In this document: piece after piece, positions 56,582-64,000 of the stretch
How the letters are laid out: each line of letters starts with the position of its first letter
Numbering within the stretch: the stretch's first letter is position 1
DNA from: Neostapfia colusana
Lineage: Eukaryota; Streptophyta; Magnoliopsida; Poales; Poaceae
Length of the DNA stretch: 64,000 nucleotides
Assembly: GCA_030760725.1 (NCBI GenBank)
Contig: JASWHV010000018.1
Location: 21,856,273-21,920,272 of the forward strand
Direction of reading: 5' to 3'
The notes under the pieces: generated by a model
Seen by the model: only the letters and a program-made list of their open reading frames with translations
Told to the model about the DNA's origin: nothing
The model's database searches: none
Translations under genes and position numbers: made by a program

Positions 56582-57693
56582 TGTCGAAGTGTTCGGTCGA
56601 CACTTCCCCCGGGCCTGCACTGGGCAGCCCGCGGAGGTTCTTTTTTTGGTGGGGCTAGTCACTTGCGGAGAGCTTGAGCGTATGGACGAGTTAGTAAGAG
56701 CTTGACACGGTGAGTTTTATGTGGTTCAGGCCGCCGGAGCGTAAAACCCTACGTCCATGGCGAGCTATGGAGCTCGCTGTATTGCTTGTTGCTCAGAACC
56801 GGAGTCCTGAGCTTGGGGATGACTGAAGTCTAGCGTATGAGTTGCGAGAGTGCGAACCCAGGGTGCGAATGGCTAGAGTGCGAACCCTTGCTAACGTCGC
56901 CTACCCGAGCCTTTTATAGTCCAAGACTCGGGTGGCTTACAAGGGGGGCCCGGGACCCGACAGGTGGTCCCGGGGAGATTGACTGTTATCTACCGTATCT
57001 GCCGTTATGCCGGTAGTTGTCTCTGGCAAAGGCTTCTGAGTCTTCGTCTTGCAGCCCTGCCCATGCCGCATGCTAGTCGTAGTGGTTGATGACGGCAGGG
57101 GTGGCATGGGATGTCTTGTCGCTGCGTTTATTGGTTGGCAGGCTCTGACACTGCGCGCCAGTCTATGATGTGATTGGGCGCAACGGCACCTGATAGAGGC
57201 GTGCTCCGCGTCTCCGCACCTTGGGAAGACGCGGGCCTTGAATACCTTGTACGGGCAAGGTATGGGGCGTCTTCACGCCCGCTGCCTACCGCTCGGGGGC
57301 AGGCAGCGCCTTTCTGCTGGCCACGTGGCGGGCCCGGAGCCCTCCTCAGAGGAGAGGGGGGTCCGGCCCCGCAGGACACGTGGAGCCTTCGGACCTCTCC
57401 CCACGGAGGGGGAGGTCCGGCTTCTGTCGGCCACGTGGCAAGCCCGGAGCTCCTCTCTGAGGAGAGGGAGGTCCGGCCCCGCTGGACACGTGGCACCTTT
57501 GGACCTCTCTCCCGCGGAGGGGGAGGTCCGGCTTCTGCAGGCCACGTGGCGAGCCCGGAGCTCTCCTCTGAGAAGAGGGAGGTCCGGCCCCGCCGGACGC
57601 GTGGCGCCTTCGAAGCTCTCCCTGCGGAGAAGGGCGAGTTCCTTAGGCATTTTCCCCTGTGCGCGGGGGTACCCCATATCGCGGGTACCGACA
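56582..57693 (-). repeat. 3' LTR of E (1112 bp)
   Basis: TGTCGAAGTGT to TACCGACA. U3 CACGTGG units at 57321, 57431 and 57542 (about 110-bp period), each alternating with a GGACACGTGG unit. The inverted TATA box is at 56911-56918. Confidence 0.93.
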
Positions 57694-58171
57694 GTGGCCC
57701 CCGGGCCCATCTCGGGGGAGATAGCGAGCCCGAGGTGGGACCTCCGTCTCTTCTGATCCGCGCACTTTCTCTAAGTCCCGCATTGACCACTGCTGGAGCA
57801 CGAACGGCCGCGGGATCGTGGGAGCGTGCGCCTACTTGATGGTTGTTTTTACTGCGGCGGTTCCCAAGACTGCCACTTCTGCACGTTGCGACGCTTTCTT
57901 CGGGAATCGCCGGAGTGTCTTGCCGGCTTGTCTTCTTAGGAGACTGACTCCTTGAGTTGGGTGGCTTGGGTCCACCTGTCATCGGCGCTTGGTCTTGGAG
58001 CCGAGGCGTTTGCCGATGCGGTGTATTCGAAGAGTTTCAGATCGCTTGGAATTGCACCTGGGAAGTTTTAAGAGGGGATCTTACCCACATTGCAGCTTCC
58101 CTTCGCACTTCACAGCGCATTTTCTTGGACTCTTGTGCCTTTGTCTTCTTGCCTTTGAGTCCTCCCTCGTC
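57694..58171. other. Polypurine tract and antisense-gene leader of E
   Basis: The first 20 bp (GTGGCCCCCGGGC...) are the polypurine tract on the minus strand. The remainder is the 5' flank of the aORF, collinear with 12743-13213. The frame is open upstream from 57989, but the conserved start is at 58172, which E1 and E3 share. Confidence 0.65.
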
Positions 58172-59923
58172 ATGGCCTCCAACCCGCCACCAGAGAAGAA
58201 GCGCGCTCGATCTCCTCCAGTGGTGGTGTCTGTGCCAAGTCGGGGATCTGGGGTGCCTACATCTCCTGCTTCTGGAGACGGCACTCCTTCCGGTGGCGAC
58301 TCAAAGAGGCCCCGGGCTGGTGCGTTGAGGGGAGCATCTGGAGCGTCCCATGTTCCGCCAGTTCAAGCGACTGCGGAGAGGCCGTCAGTGACGGCGGCGG
58401 GCTCTGGGAGTCCTACCCCGGCTCGGAAGTCGGGGTTCAGAGCCCGCTGGAGTGTTCGCGCTTCCCGGCCATCCCCATCTGGCTGGGAGTCTGCACCGTT
58501 GCGCTCGGAAACTGGGACAGCTGCCTCAGCCCCCAAGTCAGCGCGAGCTTCTCCTGTTCTGGTGTGCCCGAACTCCGGGGCGGCGTCATCTCTTCCTATC
58601 GAGACGGCCGCCGCGGCCCCCAGGCCAGCGCAGGTCGACCCTGCACCAGGCGGCCCGGCCTCTATTCCAGCGCCGTCTTCCCCGGCTCGTCCCTCTCCAC
58701 AGGTCAAGAAGCCAGAAGCTAGAGAGAGTCCGGCAGGTCCGGCTGCCAGAGCCCCGGCACCAGCTTCTCCTGATCGGCATCTCATCTCGGTCGCTGGTGC
58801 ATCGACTCCTCTCGAGGACGAGGCGATGGAGGAGGTCGGGGGAGCTGCCCCGGCCTCTGCTGCTCCATTGCCCCTGGCGGATGCTTTCGCGCTTGCCGAA
58901 ACGAGCGTCCGGCAGGTCTTAGCTGCACTAGGTCGCGAGCGGGAGGAGCATACGGTTGAACGGGATCGCCTCCTCACCTGGGGGAACCTTTTGCAGGGTC
59001 GGACCGCAAAGGTCAAGAGCGAGCTCGACCCCAGGCAGGAGTTGCTTGACTTCAGGGAGGTGCTCCTCGACCGGCTGAAGCGGTCTGTCGACCGCATGGA
59101 CGCCGAATCACGGCGGATCAACAGGAAGGCCCTGGAGGCACACGCCCGGGCCGAGGAGAGCCTCTCTGAGGCTGAGGAGATACGGCAGCTGTTGGAGCAT
59201 CGTAAACTTGCCGTTGAGGAACGGGAGCGTTCCACGGCAGCCGAGGCGGAGAGGATCGTTGCGCAGCTGGCGGCGGGCGAGGATGACCTTCGAGCTCAGA
59301 TTGAGGAGCTAGAGATTCAGAAGGCAGACCTCGACATGAGGGAGGAACAGGTCTCCCGCGAACGCCGGGCAGTCCTGGATCGGGAGTTGGCCGCCGACTT
59401 CAAGGCTTCTGAGTTGGAGCGGCTTGCCAAGACTCTCCACCTTCGGGAAAGCTCCCTGGCGGCCAAGGAGAAGGAATTCTCCGAGAGGACCCAAGAGGCC
59501 CTGCAGGCAGCCCGCCGCGAGGTGGAGGAGCTCTCGGCCTTGCGGTCCTCCGAGGCGCATGCGGTCTCAAGCTTCGTTGATCAAGCGGGGTCCGCCCTTA
59601 TCCCTCTTAGCTTCAATCCGGTGAGGGCAGCGGCTCCTGCGTTGAAGGTGGCGGAGGTGATCCTCACGCTGGAGTCGATCGGCGCCAAGCTGGACAGGCT
59701 AGACTCGGTGGTCGCCAGCGAGCTTGAGGCCGAGGGGCGCGGCCTGGCCTTAGAGGTCGCCTCACATGTGCTGGCATGCTTCAAGAGTCGTGTCCCTTCT
59801 TTCTCCCTGGAGACAGCGAGAGAGGGCCCAGCCGCGGAGCGGGAGGAAGCTGCCAGGGCTGAAGTCGAGGATGTGGCCGCCCTTGTAGCCGCTAGGTTCC
59901 GGCGTGAGCCGGGAGGACCCTAG
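58172..59923 (+). CDS. Intact antisense coiled-coil gene (aORF) of E, 583 residues
   Basis: Single open frame from ATG 58172 to TAG 59923. Residues 5-13 include PPPEKKRAR, a possible nuclear localisation signal. About residues 14-260 are Pro/Ser/Ala-rich low complexity. About 265-470 are an almost unbroken Glu/Arg/Ala/Leu heptad region, a predicted long coiled coil. The C-terminal region is conserved in all four copies and ends PGGP. It is transcribed, if at all, opposite to gag and pol. It fits the extra antisense ORFs known in Tat elements, and the C-terminal part resembles plant proteins often labelled putative gypsy-type transposon (from memory). No enzymatic motif is visible. gag in the same element has four stops while this frame has none. 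Confidence 0.88.
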   Translation: MASNPPPEKKRARSPPVVVSVPSRGSGVPTSPASGDGTPSGGDSKRPRAGALRGASGASHVPPVQATAERPSVTAAGSGSPTPARKSGFRARWSVRASRPSPSGWESAPLRSETGTAASAPKSARASPVLVCPNSGAASSLPIETAAAAPRPAQVDPAPGGPASIPAPSSPARPSPQVKKPEARESPAGPAARAPAPASPDRHLISVAGASTPLEDEAMEEVGGAAPASAAPLPLADAFALAETSVRQVLAALGREREEHTVERDRLLTWGNLLQGRTAKVKSELDPRQELLDFREVLLDRLKRSVDRMDAESRRINRKALEAHARAEESLSEAEEIRQLLEHRKLAVEERERSTAAEAERIVAQLAAGEDDLRAQIEELEIQKADLDMREEQVSRERRAVLDRELAADFKASELERLAKTLHLRESSLAAKEKEFSERTQEALQAARREVEELSALRSSEAHAVSSFVDQAGSALIPLSFNPVRAAAPALKVAEVILTLESIGAKLDRLDSVVASELEAEGRGLALEVASHVLACFKSRVPSFSLETAREGPAAEREEAARAEVEDVAALVAARFRREPGGP

Positions 59924-61239
59924 GACTTGTTTCTCCCTTTTTATCGAGTCTGTAGTTCAGCTCATGGAGCCTCGCATAAATAGACTCTCTTGAATGTTTG
60001 TGTCTGTGATGTCTTTTCTCTCCTTCTTGGCTTTGCCTGACTGAGTCCTTAGCTCCGCAAGGTACCCAGAGGCCTTCTCCAATCTCGGAGCTCTGCATAG
60101 ACACCTTCCCCGGGACCTAACTGTGTTAGGGGCCCCCGGGGGTCTCCGGATCTCGCCCTATGGGGAGGTCCAAATCTGCCGGCCACGTGGCGGGTCCGGA
60201 GCCCCTCCTGAGGAGGCGGGAGCTCTGGCCCTGCTGGACACGTAGGGCTTTCGAAGCCTCCCCCCGCCGAGGGGGAGGTCCGGTTTCCGCCTGCCACGTG
60301 GCGAGTCCGGAGCCCCCCTCAGGGGAGGCGGGAGCTCCGGGCCCGCTGGATACATGGGGCCTTCGGGCCTCGCCCCGGCTGAAGGGGCGGGACCCGGTCC
60401 TTCTAGTCCTAGGCCGGAGTAGTTGGTAGCTCCTTCCCCCCCGCTTCATGCAGTCCCCGTTGCTGTAACCTGGAGGCCCTGCACACAGGCAGAGGAAACA
60501 TAATTCTCCTCGGGGGGCCCTCCCCTTCCGTCTCCTAGTCTTATTCGGCTTACGATCCTGATCCGTTATACGGGGCTTGGGCAATTCTGTGCGCGAGGCG
60601 CCGGAGCTCCGGCTCCCTCCGAGGTCCGGGTACGGCCGTCCGATCCCTAGTACCGGGTCGTGCGCCGGGGAAGCACAGTGCACGTGCTTTGGGTTCATGA
60701 CCAGGCAAAGCGGTTGTACTCCCCTGTACCTCCGGAGGGCAGGATGCGCACGCTTTGGGCACGGAGCCGGCTAAGCGGGATACGCACCCTGGACCCCCCA
60801 TGCACAACGCAGGCCTTTCCTGGAGGTGACCAACTGGCACCGCAACACCTGACTGGGGGAGGCCCGAGAGACTCACTTGGCCATCGGCAGGTGCCTCAAG
60901 CACGACCGCCCTCGGTAGGATAGGGAATGCTGACTATGGATGAGAGCGGGAGAGAGGGAGCTAGATGTACGATGAACATACATAGATAGTGCGATCATAA
61001 AAATTGATGCATAATTTAAATGAGCACATGAGAGAGAGAGCAAAGTAGAACAAGTTTCTGTGTTCATGCCCATAGGTGGAAGTCTAGCTGTACATGGAGG
61101 CAATGACCCGCTTCGTCTTCAAGGGAAGCAAGACTCTACGCGCTTAGGGTCGGAACCAGGCTAAGCTGGACGTAGTCCTGTACCGTCCCTTGAGACTTAG
61201 CTGCCCCAAGCGCTGTTCCTAAATTCTATGGGATTTATT
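59924..61239. other. Spacer of E between aORF and integrase stub, no gene
   Basis: Collinear with 18071-19557. CACGTGG-based repeats at 60180-60350, then the block shared with C1 and C2 (60480-60980). Antisense frames here (for example 60126-60698) differ among copies. Confidence 0.7.
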
Positions 61240-61595
61240 ACAGAAGGGAATGACCCTGTTCTACTAATGCTCGGGGAGTAGGACTTACAGTGTTGTTCCA
61301 CGCCAAGGGTTTTGAGAACGGATCCCACACTCGGTTGAAAGGCATGTGCACCTGGGGCAGCAGATTTTGTGATTCGTAAAGGACCTTCCCGGCTGGGGGA
61401 GAGTTTATAGGTCCTTCTCGGGAAAGAGCATGCCGCGACACCGGGTTGCCCTTCTGCAGGTCCCTGACGTGTTTGGTTCTTTGGCGGTAGTGCTTAGAGC
61501 AGCAGCCGAGACCGTGCGTTGTGGGGTGTTACCTGCAGCCGAGCCTCGTCGACGAGGTTGTCATCTTCACGCTAGATCAGGTCCTGCGCGGCTTC
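61240..61595 (-). pseudogene. Integrase C-terminal stub of E
   Basis: Minus-strand match to the C-terminal region of the D integrase (LSREG, then the proline-rich tail), frameshifted. The match ends after GCGGCTTC at 61595, the same point as 19848 in E3. Confidence 0.72.
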
Positions 61596-61954
61596 TCCTG
61601 GGAGCCCCCGGGGAGTTATCCCCTTCTGGCTAAGGCCTTCAAGGGGTAGGTGGACCCAGGCTCGTCTTGGAAGACCCAAGGCGTCTTCCCCTTCTGGCAA
61701 GGCCTTCAAGGGGTTGACAGACCTTGGGCGGCCCCCGGGAGGTATGACCGAGGCACGGAGGCGCGCTCTCGACTGAGGCTGGCCCGATCTTGCACCATTA
61801 TGATTGGCGCTTGGGCTGCTGCGACCGCTTGGAGCTTCTCCAAGGTTGACGCCGCAGCAGTGCAGCCTCCACTGACCTAGGACGGCAGCCACAGCCGGCT
61901 ACCGCCCCGGCCCGTCACCATCGGAGCTGGAGTCCTCACCGTTATGCACTGTCT
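61596..61954. other. Segment between the pol-deletion junction and gag in E
   Basis: Collinear with 19849-20150 in E3. It contains a local duplication of CCCCTTCTGG...AAGGCCTTCA at about 61620-61710. I recognise no domain. It may be degraded sequence between gag and pol. Confidence 0.5.
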
Positions 61955-63674
61955 TTATGACACGCTGAGGCTCCTGAAAACCCACCTGGTGGCCGGCGCG
62001 GACTGGAGCGTCAACTTTCTGCTTGCCATCCCTCTAAGGGAGGAGCGGTGCTTCAGCTCTCTACTGCCTTCCTTTGCGGAAGCACTCTGCGAGCCTCTGA
62101 ATATCCCAGCACTCGGCAGCAGTATGGTTGCCGGCGCCATGCACGGGGCATAGCCCGCCCTGGTCACTATCTGGGGCTGGAGACTGCCGCTGCCTTTTGT
62201 CGGGGCGTGGCCCCCGAGCTCCACTAGTCGTCGCTGCTGCGGCGACGGGAGCCGCGGACGATGACTTCATCTTGCCACTCCCCCGGTTCTTAGACTTCTT
62301 GCCACCTCCATAGGCAGCAGCACCGGACCCGGGCTGTCCTCCTGACTCGGAGGTCGGCAGAGAGTGCCAGTTCCGCCCTTCAGCTGCTCTGGCGTATTTG
62401 TCCGCCAGGCTGAATAGCTCAGAGACGTCGCGGACCTCTCTGGTCGCGAGCTTCTCAAGCATTTTCTCGTCCCGGACACCCTGCCGGAACGCCACCACCA
62501 CAGAAGCACTTTGAATATGCGGGATGGTGTTGCGTACCTGGGAGAACCGCTGGATGAAAGAACGCAGCGACTCCCCAGGTTGTTGCTTGATGGCGTGGAG
62601 GTCAAGCTCCGTGCCGGGACGGGTGTAGGAGCTGCCGAAGTTGGCGATGAACTACCGGCAGAGCTCTCCCCAGGAAGTTATGGAACCCTGAGGGAGATTC
62701 ATGAGCCAAGATCGGGCTGGGCCGGTCAAGGCGATGGGGAAGTAGTTGGCCATGACAGCCTCATCCCCTCCTGCTGCAAGTACGGCGGTGGAGTAGATCT
62801 GTAGGAACTCCGCCGGGTTAACGCTGCCATCGTACTTTTCGGGCAGGTGCGGCCGAAACTTGCGTGGCCACCTCGCGAAGCGAAGGTGGGGTGCAAGGGC
62901 CGCACATCCTGCTCCTGTTGTCGCAGGTATTGGTGCCGCGAACGCTTGGTTCACACCTGGCACAGTGTACCCCGGTATGGGCAAGGCTGCTCCATAGACC
63001 GGGGACGCCGCTTGCAGGGCATATGGTTGTGGCATATGCTACGCGGCGTACGCCTGGGGCAGCGCTCGCGTGGCGAAGATCTGCCCTTCAGGCTGGGTCG
63101 AGGCCGACGTCATGCTGTCTCCAGCCTCTTGGGTGCGACGCCTTTCTCGACGTCGCTCGAGGAACACTCGGGCATCTTGGCCCAAGTGGCATCGCTCCAG
63201 CTCTGCCCTCAGGTCCGTCGACAGAAACCTGGTGGAGCTGGAGTCTGCCGTCTGCCCGTCAACCGTTGGCGTGCGCGTCAGCGACACAGCCGGTTGGCCG
63301 GGGCGTCGCCCTCGCCAAAACTGAGGGTTTGCGGCGGCGACGACAAGGCGGTCCACCTCGCGGACCCACTGCTGGGTCGCTGAGTGGGGCGCATCCCCAG
63401 CAGGTGGGTTGCGCAGTAGTGCTCTTGCTGCAGCTAGCGCACCCCCATGGTGTACGCTCAGCGCTGCAGAAGATCTCACGCTAGTCGGAGCCTGCCTTGC
63501 CGGAGTCGGCATTGCCGGAGTCGGCTGCTGGCTACCAGCTTGTGCCGACACACTCCATCCTGAGTGCGTCGACATGTACTCCCCGTTGGTCATGGTTCGC
63601 CGTGAACGCGGGGGAGGAGAGTTTGCCGCTGAAGGAAGCTTGGTCATCTTCGTCGGCGGAAACTCGTCGCGCAA
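61955..63674 (-). pseudogene. Tat gag of E, one frame with four TAG stops
   Basis: The frame from Met 63674 stays open in register to about 61955 except for TAG at 63039-63041, 62652-62654, 62061-62063 and 62034-62036. At the first two, E3 has CAG (Gln). Regions in order: Ser/Ala/Pro-rich N-terminus, Retrotrans_gag (about 62960-62520), basic linker, zinc knuckle CX2HX4HX4C (62109-62150) and a C-terminal segment. There are no frameshifts, so the damage is purely point substitution. gag is needed for capsid formation, so this copy would rely on gag supplied by another element. Confidence 0.88.
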
Positions 63675-63684
63675 GGGAAAAGCC

Positions 63685-63702
63685 CCCTACCTGGCGCGTC
63701 AA
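63685..63702 (-). other. Primer-binding site of E
   Basis: Same as 36590-36607 with one change next to the 3' terminal CA. It lies 2 nt from the 5' LTR. Confidence 0.7.
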
Positions 63703-63704
63703 AT

Positions 63705-64000
63705 GTCGAAGTGTTCGGTCGACACTTCCCCCGGGCCTGCACTGGGCAGCCCGCGGAGGTTTTTTTTTTCGATGGGGCTAGTCACTTGCGGAGAGCTTGA
63801 GCGTATGGACGAGTTAGTAAGAGCTTGACACGGCGAGTTTTACGTGGTTTAGGCCGCCGGAGCGTAAAACCCTACGTCCACGGCGAGCTACGGAGCTCGC
63901 CGTATTGCTTGTTGCTCAGAACCGGAGTCCTGAGCTTGGGGATGACTGAAGTCTAGCGTATGAGTTGAGAGAGTGCGAACCCAGGGTGCGAATGGCTAGA
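63705..64000 (-). repeat. 5' LTR of E, truncated by the window
   Basis: First 296 bp of the right LTR, starting TGTCGAAGTGTTCGG like the left LTR at 56582. Differences from 56582-56880 are mainly C/T transitions. Confidence 0.92.

Larger units (their letters stand above)
56582..64000 (-). mobile_element. Tat-lineage non-autonomous element E (runs off window)
   Basis: Minus-oriented: 3' LTR (56582-57693), polypurine tract, antisense coiled-coil gene (58172-59923), spacer, integrase stub, gag (about 61955-63674), primer site (63685-63702) and the start of the 5' LTR (63705 on). Internal length is 6.0 kb. RT, RNase H and the integrase core are missing, with the same deletion junction as E3. It inserted in the aORF of D. 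The visible 296 bp of the 5' LTR differ from the 3' LTR at roughly ten positions, mostly C/T, so it is young but not new. Confidence 0.93.

Noticed and set aside
442..64000. Host protein-coding or tRNA genes
   Set aside because: Apart from 10143-10464, everything is assigned to transposable elements. The tRNA-like matches are primer-binding sites next to LTRs.

Overview
The window is a block of nested LTR retrotransposons from a plant nuclear genome, almost certainly a grass. The basis is the GC-rich Tat-lineage Ty3/gypsy elements with dual RNase H and antisense ORFs, a chromodomain Tekay-type gypsy, a SIRE/Maximus-type copia element, and LTR starts typical of Poaceae. I found no host gene, RNA gene, CRISPR array or bacterial feature. 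The species cannot be named from the sequence alone. Layout, left to right: a minus-strand SIRE-type copia element (4579-10142, its remainder left of the window) carries a Tat solo LTR (5695-6777) and was hit by a plus-strand Tat element, E1 (442-4578), which was hit in turn by a TGTAACACC-type LTR (1-441). About 320 bp of unassigned DNA (10143-10464) follows. Then comes a minus-strand Tat element, C1 (10465 to at least 43169). Its 3' LTR was split by a 29-kb insertion, element E3 (11646-40639), shown by a GTACC duplication at both ends. E3 contains two solo LTRs of one family (14553-17553 and 37060-39998) and a complete 14.7-kb Tekay-like element, G (21581-36268). Right of E3, C1 resumes with a 37-bp tandem array and is interrupted by Tat element C2 (43170-51569). 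C2 carries a second array that has evolved into 116-bp and 106-bp three-monomer units, and a 4.0-kb solo LTR (46881-50925) sits inside it. C2 was hit by plus-strand Tat element D (51570-56581), the only Tat copy with pol. D was hit in its antisense gene by Tat element E (56582 past the window end). How the genes relate: all Tat copies share LTRs that read TGTCGGTACC...CTTCGACA in element orientation. D carries RNase H, archaeal-type RNase H and integrase plus a remnant of an antisense coiled-coil gene. E3 and E keep only gag, a stub of integrase and the antisense gene, with the same pol-deletion junction. They therefore look like a non-autonomous lineage mobilised by relatives of D. C1 and C2 have a hypervariable tandem-repeat region where the antisense gene would lie. 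Most coding regions are broken. Many breaks are TAG stops at CAG positions, as expected from deamination of CHG-methylated cytosine. The exceptions are the antisense coiled-coil genes, whose frame is intact in E and would be intact in E3 without its solo-LTR insertion.
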